DNA of 64,000 bases from Metallyticus violacea (lineage: Eukaryota; Arthropoda; Insecta; Mantodea; Metallyticidae): assembly GCA_030762175.1 (NCBI GenBank), contig CM060843.1:117496869-117560868 (forward strand). The letters run 5' to 3'. The notes under the pieces are model-generated. The model did no database searches, was not told the origin of the DNA, and was given only the letters and a program-made list of their open reading frames with translations. Below, piece by piece: positions 34,210-46,289 of the stretch (position 1 is the first letter of the stretch; every line of letters starts with the position of its first letter). Both the position numbers and the translations under genes were made by a program.

Positions 34210-36900
34210 CTCGTTTACTGACAAGAGCAAGTTCTTCTTAGCAGCTTTAAGCGTTTTTTATTATCTTGAAAAGGTCTATATAACGAAAACGCAAATTTTA
34301 ATTTGTTCTTCTAAAGATAAGTACTTCACGAACTTTTTCAATAGCTTTATATTGGCTACATTTAATTCCGAAGGAATCTGTTTTAACAGAATGCACATAT
34401 TTTAATGAATCGATTGGAACGCAGAGCCTCTATTACACCTTTTGTTTTTGTAAATGTGTTAATCATCTCTTTTGAATCACTAATACGGAATAATCCATTT
34501 AAAACAGTCAGATGAGAGTAAATGCCTATAATAATGATATCAATTGTCATTTTTGTTCCCTTTATTGGCTTTATAATCACAAGCAAAACAGACACAGTTT
34601 GCAGTACCTGTAGTACTTGATTGCAACTGCGTGTCAGTTAACTTAATGGCAAACATGATTTATTTATTGCTTTTTTTCTCCCAGAAATTCTTTAAATATT
34701 TTCTATTTTTATGTATGCGTTAATATCACGAATAAACGAATACAAAAGATCGAATCTGCAAATAAAAATAAGTTAAAATTTTCTACCAAAATGTAAATAC
34801 AGAGCATTAAACATGGCTAATATAACAACCAAAGGTACTTGTTGACCACATGGGAGAAATCCAAGGAATAAAGAAATTACATAAGAACATACTCATTAAT
34901 GAATTTGGCTCTTAATTTATTCGGGTAATAACTGCATTAAATGAAACAATTTAGAGTTATATATAATCAATGTACTTTATTTTATTATGGAGTTAGTAAA
35001 TAAATCACAAATTAAAAAAAATATTTTCTGAATGTTGATACATCTTACACAGCTACATAAAGAAACACTGACATTTGTATTTACTACCCTTGATGATTTT
35101 TAGCACTAAATAGACGGTGTTTTGTAAAAATACGAAGACAATTTTTTGTGCTGGTATTCCTTGCAACTACTCATAGTTCAACGTCACTTTCGAAGGAATA
35201 CGGAGTGATAAATATACCCGTGCATGGTCTGCGCAATTTAAAAAGTGTGTACACTGTGCAAAAGGAAATGAGTCGTACGCCCGTCTACATCTGAGGTTGA
35301 CGTGGAGCGCGTGCGACAATACTACCAACTAAGAAATGTTATATGACTTAATTCATGTGCTATCGTCAGACTTATTTTACCCAAATTGTCGGACATAAAT
35401 ATTTTCCCTTCGTGCAATGAAAATATCCAGCTAACTAGTTCACTAAATCATTAAACTTATCAAGTTGAAATGATAATCATTTTTCAGGAATACGTTGTTT
35501 ACTTTTAGACAATCGGTTACAATTCACTGGCAGTTTTTTAAATCCACTGTGCAAATTATTTATTGATATAATCATATACATTAGGCTTTTCTTCTTCTTA
35601 CATTCAAAACTCTTTGAGATGTCCTTTGATGCATTTTAAATATTATGACTTCTTTTGTTTTGTTTGGACACTACAGGAGTGTGAAATATTTTTGCACACC
35701 GTACCTAGCAAGCAGTTACATACATGCTCCTTGAGAGCTTGTTGCCCCAGGAGGTAGATCGAAGCAGAGCTAAACCTCCAGATAGGGGCATTCTACCGTA
35801 ATGTTCTTTCAGTTAATGCAGCCGCTTGCTTTTGGCATTAGGAGGATATTCTCTAGAGCAGTGAACTAACCAAATGCTGTGGGCCTCCCACTTTCAAAGG
35901 TCAACTAAGGCCTTTATGCTTCTCATAGCTTTAGTATCTGTTAAGAAGTTGAACATAAGTAAAAGTGGGTACAGATATAAAATAAATTATTTACGCTAAC
36001 TTTAATTTATATGAAAATAAAAATAAAATATGACATTAGTAAGAGTTCACTCCAAAGTTCATGGGGAAAAATAATTCGAACAACTCTCTTCACATATGGT
36101 TCAATATTTTCTACTTTTAACCTTAAACCAGAATTTAAAAAGGTATTGCAATTATTCATATGATAAAACATAAAACATATACACAAACATATGTGAAATT
36201 TATTCAAATGGCTTTACCCATTTTGTTAAAATCAGAAATTACATTCATCCAGAATTGTTCAAGTGAAATTTATTTGAAAATTATTTTCAATGATCAGCTT
36301 AACGTATACGTTTCCTTAGATAGAATTATTCAGTTTATCACATCATATAAAATATTTCTTACTCGTGAGCTTTCAGTTTTTAATGCAGGGAAGATAACCC
36401 TTAAATCATGCAGATGTCACCAAGCATACATTAAGTTATCAAAACGTTATCAGTGGATTCCAGAAATAACGTTGTTGGTAAATTATTGAAACTATTGCCT
36501 TCAGGCATAGCCTTAAATTCATGATTACTATTATAGTCTTACCTTCAATGAGAAACATTCACGTCGTCACCTTAAAGAAAAACTTATGTTGAGAGTGTTG
36601 AAATATACAAAAATATCAGTCAAGTAGCCCAAGACACAGAACTTAGTAAAGTGTTCAACTGACCACTGGCATTTCTCATAAGTAGTTATAGCATAATTCA
36701 AATAATTAATATAATTAGTATCGTGACAAGCAACGCTTTTATCTATGCAAATTAACTGCGTGGTTTTAATTTTTTTTCCATAGTTTTGAGAAGATCTGGG
36801 ATTCAAGGAAAGGGATGGGTAAAACAGATACTTCTTTATGTAAAACACTATTATTTTCAGGTTGATAAATTCTGCCCTGAAATGAATTAGCATAAAAGAT
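34210..36900. other. Stretch without recognised features
   Basis: The DNA is AT-rich with scattered short ORFs (the longest 109 codons at 36160-36489) that show no motif and are AT-driven. A GC-richer part at 35.65-35.93 kb is not recognisable. Confidence 0.5.
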
Positions 36901-36920
36901 ATTGTGTACAGTATGGTAGC

Positions 36921-37170
36921 TTTGTTTGTAATATCAGTGGTTTGATCCAGTTAAAGTGAAGGAAAACAAGCGAGAGTCAGACTATATATTCTTGGTTTGA
37001 TGTATAGTTTGTTAAGTTGATTTCCCTTGACACCAATTCACTGTATACTCGTATATATAGCCGAACAAGTAGGAATAATAACCATTTCTGCCTTAGTAGC
37101 ATCATCAAAAGCCAAGATTACATTCTCTTGAGAATTTGCATTATCTTCTATGGTTCTTTTATTCTTCCAA
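36921..37170 (+). repeat. Repeat family F, copy 1
   Basis: 'ctttgtttgtaatat' at the start and 'cattctcttgagaatttgc' plus 'ttcttttattcttcc' at the end recur in the same order at 40241-40562. The middles have diverged. The family is not recognised. Confidence 0.55.
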
Positions 37171-37379
37171 ATGTGCCTTAGATTAACGACTCCTTAGATT
37201 TATTACTGCTTTGAGTTTTAAATCCCAAACACACTTTTTTTTTTTTTTTAATTCAGCAAACTCACATTGAAGTTAATCGACACTAACTTACGGATTTAGG
37301 GTATTTAGAATTTATATATTGCGGCATGGGTACTTTTGTTTTGTATATGTTGTTAACATTGTAAGCATCTAGCAATGTG

Positions 37380-37597
37380 CCCTGGGAGGGGTCGTCAGAA
37401 TTTGATATAAAGAAATGTATGATTTGGGGGAGACCCTAGCGTATGCGTGGAAAAGCATGACGCGTTAGTTTCTTAATGTTAAGCTCAATTCCTTCACTTA
37501 ACATTATAATAAAACCGTCTTCTCGCGTCGTTCTCGTCCGCCTCCTTCCGATCTCGTGAGGCACGAGATTTCACCGATGGCAGCGGAGAAACCTAAG
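37380..37597 (+). other. LTR/primer-binding-site remnant or housekeeping-type first exon
   Basis: A CpG-rich block (37516-37580) follows 'tgatataaag' (TATA-like, 37407) and 'aataaaacc' (polyadenylation-like, about 37508). It ends with 'caccgatggcagcggagaaa', after which repeats stop. Reading 1: a retrotransposon LTR in which 'tggcagcggag' is the primer-binding site. Reading 2: a first exon in which ATG at 37577 opens M-A-A-E-K-P-K and meets a strong donor, 'aaggtaaac' (GT at 37598-37599). A 7-bp hairpin 'tctcgtg/cacgaga' lies at 37551-37567. No gag or pol motif follows, and no second LTR was seen. Confidence 0.3.
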
Positions 37598-37659
37598 GTA
37601 AACCGAACACCTCCTAAGTCGCCTGAAAGTTAGCGTTAAATGTGTTGTGAATAGAATGT

Positions 37660-37715
37660 GTTAAGAGCGTCGTGCTAACAGTGGTCGTGGGTTCGATTCC
37701 CTATGGGTAATTTTT
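37660..37715 (+). other. B-box-containing tRNA-like relic
   Basis: 'cgtgggttcgattcccta' is a consensus-quality B box, with 'ttaagagcgtcgtgctaac' 20 bases earlier as a poor A-box match. No cloverleaf closes. It may be a SINE head. Confidence 0.3.
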
Positions 37716-39067
37716 CTTCTTACTTGCATTTTTTTTCTCGTAGAATAAATGTTACTAGATTTTTATTAATCTTCATAAAATTTCGACACGTTTCTCAATT
37801 GAATAAATATTGTTTTTATGTCTTAAAAGCATGCTTCTTGTTTCTTTGTACTTTAGTATAGAAAGATAGTTCTTTCTATTTTCCTTTTGCATACTTCTAC
37901 TGTAATCCTAACCAATCGACTTTCTTCGCCGTTGTTCTACTAAGTAAACAGATAAATCATTGTAATGGTGGCAGGAAAGAGAGCTATTGTACTGTAGTAC
38001 CTAATTATCTACAAATATTTGTGGAAGACCTACGCTCGCCTCTTTTTAGTAATTATAAATTGATAGGGGATTGTGTGTTACTTTAAATCAAAGTAATTTT
38101 GTTTTAAGCGACGGGTAGCTATTTAGTAATGCGACATATTTGAGAAAAATGGCATAAGACGTACTAATGCCAGTAGAGAATCTTCTGTTTTTGGTGGTGA
38201 ATGGTGTTAATTTTTCAAGTTTCAGTGTCGTGCTTTCATTTTTTAAAAGTAGAAGAATAATAATCACATATACAAATAAGTGTATAATTAGAATACTGTG
38301 GCTGATCATTAAGATTATCCTAAAATTCCACACTGAAATTCCAAATGGCTACTAAGTTTGTTGCGAGGTCTGATAGATTCTAAGCATTTACCAGTAGAAT
38401 TTGTGGTTCCTACAAATACGCTCTCCAGCAATAGAATCTGAGGTAAATATTAAATTTAGTTCGTAAGTTCACCGATAGAAGACAGTCGTATACGCTTTTC
38501 CGCATATTATAAATCTGTTTTCTGAATTATGGTTCTGCAGACTTCAAACCAGTGAAAGACTGTTCTAGACTGTATACGTCTACTAGAGCCTTCTTAATGT
38601 TTTAGGATTTTTTATTATTCGCATTTAATAGTCGGTGCTAGCAACTCATATGACATGTAATTATATAGATATTTGAATCGATTGAAAATAGAAGCTTAAA
38701 CATGCTCTAATTTTAATGACTATACAAAAGAGAAAAACTTATTTTTTTTTTAACATGTGCTATAGAAAATGTTTAGTGTATAAGCCCGAACTCTTGTTTT
38801 CACATTTATTAATATGATTCAGGAATTGTAGTAGCAATATTCAATTAAAATTAGCAGCTTTGTTATATTATTTCACATATAAGACATGCTATATCAAACG
38901 TAAAAAGAATTCAGTTTATGTAAACATTTCCTTCAGCAGGCACAAGAATGAAGTTTTTATATACTAATGGGGAAGTATCCAATATAGAAGATTCAATAGA
39001 TCATTCGATTTGACAAATAGGCTTTAAAAAGTAAGTATCGAGTTTAAAGTATTGGACGGAAATAATA

Positions 39068-39140
39068 TATTTTTTTTGTTTTTTTGTTTTGTTTTGTTTG
39101 TTTTGTTTGTTTGTTTTTTGTTTGTTTTTTTTTTGTTTAG
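39068..39140 (+). repeat. T/G low-complexity tract
   Basis: Irregular (T3-7G)n on one strand. Confidence 0.9.
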
Positions 39141-40240
39141 ATGGTTGGAATTTTAGCGCAAGATCTTTTAACATTTCATACTGCTAGTTTTATGCAAAAA
39201 ATTTAATCATTGTTCCTTCTTTGTGGTTAGTGCAGGTTAGAACAAACATTTTAAATGTAAAAATATTTAATATTTAAAATTAGAATAAAATAAAATCTGA
39301 TTGAGTTATTGATTATAGATGAAATACAAATGTAGTGTTTTAAATACAAAATATTAATTCAAAAATATTAATCAAAGGAATAAGGGTTTAAACCAGTGAT
39401 TTGAGATAAAATAACGAAAGCAATTCATTTTATTTTCCACAGCACAAGGAAGAAAACGGATCATGAACAAATTGTATAGATATATGGCCAGCTTTTATTT
39501 TCTTTTTCTTTAACGCAGATTTACATGTTTGTGAATAGATGAAACCAGGTTGCTGATATTTTATTTCTCTTTAGCTTATGTTCGTTTAATTTAAAAAACT
39601 TTTCTGGTTTACTAACACTTATTTATAAATTCATTATAAAAAGGAAACTTCACATTATAGGGGTTATTTTATTTCCTTTCAATTCCCAATTTTGCCTTAT
39701 AATTCCGAATGAAAATAACGTATTCAGTGATATTTGATATAGACACATTTTGTTGTGTAAAATCATGTTCTCTCATAAAAAATTTGAAAGTGGCTATCAT
39801 TAGCATCAAGGTATGTTCACACGCTACCAAAGGCATTCACCAACATATCGGATGTCACAACCTCACTTTCTCACTTAATGTTCTCTTGCAGCTCCATGTT
39901 CGTTATGTTGTGATGCACTTTCATTTTATCGTGCAGCGTGGTATGATACAGTAAAATAAGACTACCTTGTGACCAAATTCTTTTATAAATTAAAGAAAAA
40001 AAATCAGAGAAGAAACAACTTTAGCAAATGCTGGCATTGAAAGTATGATAAGTGGCACCATCTTCTGAAAACAGCATTATACATATTTCTTCGTCCACAA
40101 ACTCATGGAGAATTCCTTGTACGCTGCGGTACCCGAACAACAAGTTTACTTTTATGCCTAATATAGCACGAGTACATAGATTGGCAAATTTCTCCCATTA
40201 AACAAAATAAAATAAAAATACACATTGAGTACAATATTAA

Positions 40241-40296
40241 AGTTTTGTTTGTAATATTATGGTTTTATCAAGTTGCAACGAAAAGAAGACGGATAT

Positions 40297-40351
<55 letters not shown>

Positions 40352-40562
40352 TAGAAGCCTACTTTATTACATATTCTTCGTTCGAGTGTATTGTTTGAGA
40401 CATCGATTCTCAAAGTATTCTTTTCCAGAGAGTCACACAAGCACGAAGAATCACTTCCTGGTTCATGATATACGAAATTTCTGCTTGGCAATGACTTTTG
40501 CAACCACGACTGCATTCTCTTGAGTATTTACATTATTTTCTATAGTTCCTTTATTCTTCCCA
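40241..40562 (+). repeat. Repeat family F, copy 2, containing (GT)n
   Basis: It shares its start ('ttttgtttgtaatatta') and its end ('gcattctcttgagtatttac', 'ttcctttattcttcc') with 36921-37170. A pure (GT)n tract at 40301-40348 has expanded inside it. Confidence 0.55.
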
Positions 40563-41323
40563 ACAAATCACAAGTAATCTGCGGTGATAGAGCAGATACA
40601 TATACAAAGGTGGAAGCACGCTTAGTCGGGGAACCATGTGCAGTCCACTATTCCAGTATTTGCATTTACAAACTGTGGGAACTAATGAACAGTAATTGAG
40701 TCTCTCCTGTTCGTCTGGAGGTTAATATTTTCACAGTAAATACTACACGTACTTGGGGAAATCCCTACAACCTGCGAGCGACAATTTACGTTAAGACGTT
40801 TGTGGGAAAGCTTGCATTCTGTTTTTCATTGCGCACATTGTTGCTTCTGCCGTCCTTCTTCTTGGGCATTCAACAATGCTCTTTCCCCATGATTTCCTTT
40901 TTTTTTTTTTTTTACACTAGATGCTAATGGAACAATTTCCCCAGTGAATTCAAAGCCCTAATCTACGTAAAATTGTTTTCTACGGATCTTTATCAAAATA
41001 GATTTCCCCTATTTGCCAAGAATAAAAACACAAAGCTGTATTGTGTATCGGCTCCTACTAGACTGTTAATACTGTACTTACTCGTAACATAAAGACGCAA
41101 TTACTGTTGACAATCCCGTAACAACACAGTCACTTGCGTCACACTACTGAATAGGACCATAGGATAACAAACACGCAATAAACCTTCATGAGCATGCGTA
41201 ACTTATGGACTAAAAAATGTGATCTGTAATCATGCTTCTCAAAAACCGAGGGTGCCCATTTCAAAATTAGTGTGAAAGTTAGTAGCCTAAAATCAAGAGC
41301 CGAAATAGTAGGTGGGAAATTAC

Positions 41324-41490
41324 CTTGTGATTGACGTTTCTGTTGCCACATCCCGCCTCTCGCTGTCCGTCTCCATCGGTTGCACTTCTGCTCCTCTTCG
41401 CTTGTCGATTTTCATTTCCATTTCATTGTGTTCACTTTCACTGTCAATGAAATCACTGGAGCCACCCAAGTTTGTTACAAAACGTTCCAT
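41324..41490 (-). CDS. Candidate first coding exon of an unidentified host gene
   Basis: On the minus strand an ATG at 41490 ('gaaggaatgg', an acceptable Kozak context) opens 55 full codons without a stop and reaches '...acaag|gtaatt', a near-consensus splice donor (GT at 41323-41322). The in-frame TAA lies inside the donor, as expected for an exon and not an intronless gene. The peptide begins M-E-R-F-V-T-N and is acidic and Ser/Glu/Asp-rich (for example D-S-E-S-E-H-N-E-M-E-M), typical of disordered N-termini, with M-E-T-D-S-E near the end. Codon use is balanced and unlike the AT-driven ORFs elsewhere. The frame stays open upstream to about 41610. No downstream exon was found, and I do not recognise the protein. 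If real, the gene runs leftward. Confidence 0.5.
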
Positions 41491-41700
41491 TCCTTCTAGA
41501 GCGCCTTCTTCTATCCGCGCATTCTCTTGAAAACGCGTTGCTACTGGAAAAATTCCCTTAATTGTTACTGTGGCAACGCCGATGATGTCATGCCTCTGCT
41601 GAAAATGTGTTTTTGTTACCTAATTGGTCAACGATAAGAGGAGCCTCTCACCAGCTTAGTTGCAGGCGCAAACCCCGCTAAAGCGCTAATCACAAATTTC
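41491..41700 (-). promoter_or_regulatory. CpG-richer 5' leader and possible promoter of the 41.49-kb exon
   Basis: Upstream of the candidate ATG the DNA is richer in CG than its surroundings. Features visible on the minus strand are an E2F-like 'tttgcgcc' near 41675, a CRE-like 'tgacatca' at 41584-41591 and an 8-codon upstream ORF (ATG at 41591, stop ending 41565). 'cacattttcag|cag' (AG at 41600-41599) could be a splice acceptor if this is an internal exon. No TATA box is evident. Confidence 0.35.
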
Positions 41701-43487
41701 TCTCCTACTTTAATAAACCATTCGATATTTATTTTTAATTCTTGCCGAATGTAAGCATAGGATTCTTTAATGCATTTGCTCTGTCAGTGACAAAAGATGA
41801 TTGGTCAAATTAGTGGCACAGCACATCTGTGGTAGACGAAGAATTATTCTTTATGAATGTATAATACTGCACAGCAGCAAGAGACAATGTGCGCCGAAAA
41901 CCCGAGAGAGAGATTCCTTAATAAGTACATATTTATTTAAGATATTCCCATTTTGTCTCTTATGATTTAATTTTATTGAAAAAGATATAATTTTAATTGC
42001 TTCAAAAGTAAACTGTAAACTTATATTAAAAACGTCTAAACCTCACAGTGAGCTACGAGGTTAATATTGGTTATGCGTCACAATTTCCTTCACTGGAAGA
42101 ATGCACGACGTGTGCTAAGACAATTCAGTAGGAAAACTTAAATCCTCCCCTCCTAATCTCATGTGGGAAGAACGATATCTGCTTTTAACAAGGTGGTGCA
42201 AGAAGGTGTTAAATATGCAATAAAACTGTAAACGAAATAAAAATACAGCGTTCAGCATCACTGCATCCTCGAAGGATATTGAAAACACATGGTGGCGAAA
42301 AAAGCGATATTTGAAAGCAAGCATGTTTTTGAAGAGAAATCCCTTAAATACAAACAGCCCAATTTAGTTATGAATAATTACGAAGCATAAAAAATATTTT
42401 TTCCCCTAAGATTTAGAACTCTTCTTCTATGGATAACCCTTTAATGTTGATTAATACATTATAATAGACATTTAAAAAGGTTTCGATATTTAAACTATAG
42501 TACGCCCCCGTACATTAATTATGAAAAATAATAAACTCTGGTATAGAATAATACAAACTATAAGTAAGAACTATATGCTCAAAATAATAAAAATAAATCA
42601 AAACGTTGGCAAAAATTCAATTTCTGATGATCCTGTAAAAGAAGCTCAAAGAAACCGTTTTGCATTTTCCTATGGTTGCCTAGAAACAAGAATATTACTA
42701 AGTTTCCTCAACTTATAAATTTATAAAGTGCAGGAGGCCAATTTTGAATAAAAGAATGTGCTAATTATAGATAAATGCTTCACTCGATTTTTATGAACAC
42801 ACGGAATCACAGAAATACAAAAGAAAAATTAGAAATATAATCACAAAGCTGAATGATAATTGAAAATGTTTTAATGTCGTATTATGTTTCAGGTTTTTCT
42901 AAATAAAATACTACAGATCAAATAATTGTCAAATATCCAATATATGTCATATCTGGTAAAATAACTATTTAAAGTATATCTTTCTTGCAAAATTATCAGA
43001 GAATAAGTATATCATGTTTTAAACTGTTACCCTTGAGAGGTTTAGCAGGCTCTGACTGAGTGCTTCAGGTTGGGTACCAATTTGGAAGCGGGTTGTTGTT
43101 GGCCTCAAGTTGTGATGCCAAATTTAAAGCAGTTGGTAGATCCATTAATGATCGCATCGGTGTAGTTGCCCCACACTTCAATGAAAACAATTTCTTAGGG
43201 TGAATTTCACTATTTTTGTTGATTCGTACTCAACAGGACTGGGAGAGGAGTACAATGATGTAAATAAGCACGCGGTGCGACGTAATATGTATATATATTT
43301 GTACGTTATTATGTCGAAAATCTTTTGCATCCTCTGGTGTTTTGCGTACGATAGACTTAGCTATATCGAATACAAACTTAGCTGCCGCGTGCGAAACTTA
43401 GAAACGAAACGAAATACTGCCTGTGTCGCGGTGTGTGCCTGCACCGAAATCAGAATAACAAGAAGTTCCTCTCGCCTCCTGTGAAAC

Positions 43488-44135
43488 ATTCACCTGTAAA
43501 CTTTATAGGTGAATGCCGTGGCTTGCGAAAGTGAAAACTGCTTAACTGGTGATTGCGTATGTCAAGCGAGAACTGCATCTAAGAACTGCGTATGTCAAAT
43601 GAGATTTGCTTCTGTGAACTGCGTAACTGAAATGCGTGACTGATTCCACGAACTGCATCTGGAAACTGAGTGTGAACTGTCTAACTGAGGTGATGTATCG
43701 GACTGAGAACTGAGTACTGAGTAGCTAGGTAAAACTGTGTATATTTTTCCGCGTGTAGATCTTATTACTGTGTGCCTCAACAGGGAAAACGTTCCTAAAT
43801 TCAAATCAAGTAATCATTGGCTTAATGACATCAAGCGGGTCACCCAGCACGCGCAAGTTTCGCGCCCATCTTAAAAATTTCAAACATAATTTACCATTGG
43901 CTAGTTTAAGCTTACCTGTCACACGTGCCATTCGCAATTTTTTGAAAGTTTAAAATATTTTGTTGACATTGACTAGTTTAAATATAACTGCAGGGCTGCC
44001 TGTCAAGTTCAAAGCCCCAACGAAGTTTTAAAAGGCCTTTGGTTTATTAACCCGCCAACGCCAATTCTGTTAGTGGCATCACACACGACCCTCGGGCTTA
44101 CTCCTTACTCCTTACTCCTTTACTCCTACTCCAAG
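43488..44135. repeat. Internally repetitive CpG-containing block (possible LTR)
   Basis: It opens with a perfect 8-bp inverted repeat ('attcacct/aggtgaat', about 43488-43515). Degenerate 15-18-bp repeats of 'gaactgcgtaactga'-type follow at 43545-43730. Three spaced copies of 'cattggctagtttaa'-like sequence (about 43815, 43900, 43970) come next, and the block ends with a 'tactcct' minisatellite (44098-44133). Such composition is common in insect LTRs, but no TG..CA ends, target duplication or second copy was found. Confidence 0.4.
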
Positions 44136-44415
44136 CTACCGAAACAGAAAACAAAATACCATTAACTTTCTCTTTTGTTGACATACAATTTGCATGTTGA
44201 CGTTATACAGTATTATTCATTTATACATGATATCTACACTACTATAACATTATGATAATTAGGTTTGCATAATGCATATTATATTATATTTATATTTCAG
44301 CAGGGATGAGCTGTAATAACTGTAATACCTTTACTTTAAATTGTTCCGGGAATGGTTTTAATTAGGCAGTACAAAGAAAATCATGACGATCATTAATGTT
44401 TGTAGCTTACAGTGT

Positions 44416-44435
44416 TTCTTCTTCTTCTTCTTCTT
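44416..44435 (+). repeat. (CTT)n tract forming the SINE-C copy 2 tail
   Basis: Six to seven CTT units adjoin the 3' end of the minus-strand SINE-C; on the SINE strand this is (GAA)n. Confidence 0.9.
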
Positions 44436-44745
44436 CAACGCTATAGCTCCATGGTGAGCTGGCCTGCCTTCCTCTATCTCCGTCTTACGATTCATTGATG
44501 GAGGGGAATACTGCAGGAGGACATGTAATCAGCATGTCAGTACCACGTCGGTGGTCTATCACGCGGCTCCCTAGATCGAAGAACTACACCTCTCCATCAG
44601 GCAGCTTCCCAATTAGCTTCACAAGGTTGGGGACCCCGTTCAGATCTCCCTAACTTAAAACATTTTCTAAGCAGGTACCAGGATTCGAACCCGGGCCTTC
44701 GACCAGCAGTCAGTAACGCTAACCACTAGATCAAGGGGTCGATCG
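44436..44745 (-). mobile_element. SINE-C copy 2, full length
   Basis: Minus-strand head 'cttgatctagtggttagcgt', B box 'ccgggttcgaatcc', body 'gggagatctgaacggggtcc' and 'gcctgatggagaggtgtag', 3' end 'gcatagcgttgaag'-like. It aligns over its length with the copy at 10.6-10.9 kb. The tail microsatellite differs: GAA here, ATT there. Confidence 0.85.
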
Positions 44746-45239
44746 TTTCAGCATTTACGTTTTCTTTTGTAAAACAATTAAGATGAGCGTTATAGAACGA
44801 CACAACCGATTATTACAACTTTGAATTAAAACAGAAGTGTAAATATGCACCTTTGAAATATCACGAAACACCTGGAGAACATTATGGGCCCTCTGACATT
44901 TTATAGTCGCCAAAGGGTATATTAAATTGGTATACCAAAATTAACATACATGTTGTCAAACATACAAATATTAATTTTAAGTATTTATGATTAACAATTT
45001 ATAAAACATACGAACATTTTACTAGCACTTATTTATCTGCGGAATTCTTAACTGCTTCTTGATTTTCTCATAATACTTTCAAACTAATAAATGTAATTCA
45101 ATAATATTTAACTGTATATATCTCAATGCTTTAGGTGCAAGATGGGGCTAATTAAGTGTTGAAATTTAGAGTCACAGTTTCAACTTCGCGCCGAGTGGTT
45201 TTTGTAGTTAATGAGACTGTAACCTGCTGCATTACACTT

Positions 45240-45480
45240 TCTTCTTCAGTGTGATCCGAAATTGGGTGGAATACGATTGGATTAAAGATGACACCACAGG
45301 ATCTTCCAAAAAAGAAACAAGTTCAACCTTGCTGATATTGTGATGGAGTTCTTCGTCGTCCACATTATTTGTACCACGATAGTTGCTTGATGTCACAGTT
45401 GGATCAGCAAGAAAAAACGGGTTTATCATTCTATTATGAGGTGTAAGATTAACCATGCGCTCACTTTCGGATTGCCACAT
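45240..45480 (-). pseudogene. Mariner-like transposase fragment (second lineage)
   Basis: The minus-strand frame encodes N-R-M-I-N-P-F-F-L-A-D-P-T-V-T-S-S-N-Y at 45435-45379. This closely resembles the 'NRIIGPFFFAExTVT..xY' block that precedes the second catalytic Asp in a widespread arthropod IS630/Tc1/mariner transposase. Its wording differs from the copy at 9.0 kb, so it belongs to another lineage. The frame is open for 82 codons, but the Q-D-G block and the third Asp are not recognisable and both ends are missing. Confidence 0.5.
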
Positions 45481-45721
45481 TCTTATTCAATGGTACACGC
45501 TCTAAGACTATGTCGATGAACATAATCAGGCCAGTATTGAACAAGGGATGTTGTTTACTGAAAGTAAGCTGAGGTAAAAAGTGCAAAGGCTATGTAGCAA
45601 AACCAGACACTCTTTTGCATAAACGTTTTATAGTAGTTGACTAATGGGAATCGGCTTATGACACATTATGGGATATGTAAAATGTATACCATAAATGAAT
45701 TGGATTGGTAAGGACAGAGGA

Positions 45722-46185
45722 GAGCATTTTCATACTTCAGCCTTGCTCAAGGGCTGGCCGTTGTGTCTACGTTCCCAATGGGAGGAAGAAATAACCTGAG
45801 AGAGACACCGGACGTCAGGACCCAGGGATGGTGAGGTAGAAAATGAAGGAGTTCCCTAGCAGTATTTCCAGACAGAACATACCGATGCCGGAGGTGCCCT
45901 CTCCAAGGAGTAGAGCCTCTCAGCTTCTCTATCAGACGCCAGGGCAGAAAGAGCAAGGCATCGTCGCACCGCACACAGCATCAGCCTAACTCATCTAACT
46001 CATATAACAGGAACAAAGGAATGAAATGGGGGAAAATAAGAAAGTGGAAAGGGAATATCCACCTCAGCACTCGCCTAAGCGACCAGGGAAAAAACCCATG
46101 GGATGTGCGACACTAAGACATCTGAATCTCGGGCTGCGGGTCTCAAGCTTGAATCACTGGGAACGCATTAAGTTACCTTTTTCCG
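45722..46185 (-). mobile_element. SINE-H copy 3 / composite repeat, minus strand
   Basis: 'catacttcagccttgctcaaggg' (45730-45752) is the reverse complement of the 3' end of the 12.9-kb copy. 'cagcactcgcctaagcgacca' (46054-46074) is the reverse complement of the SINE-H core. The head side contains a B-box-like 'tcaagcttgaatc'. The middle is longer than in copy 2. Confidence 0.5.
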
Positions 46186-46289
46186 CACCAGATGGTAGCT
46201 TTCTATACACTATTTTGGAACAGAATGAATATTTTCTATGTCTCAGTAGAACTTAAATTTTCGAACCGCCCTTATATTTATGAATTATA

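Noticed and set aside
36160..36489. 109-codon plus-strand ORF
   Set aside because: Composition follows the local AT bias, and no motif, splice signal or repeat homology was seen. Shorter than the 56.2-kb case and plausible by chance.
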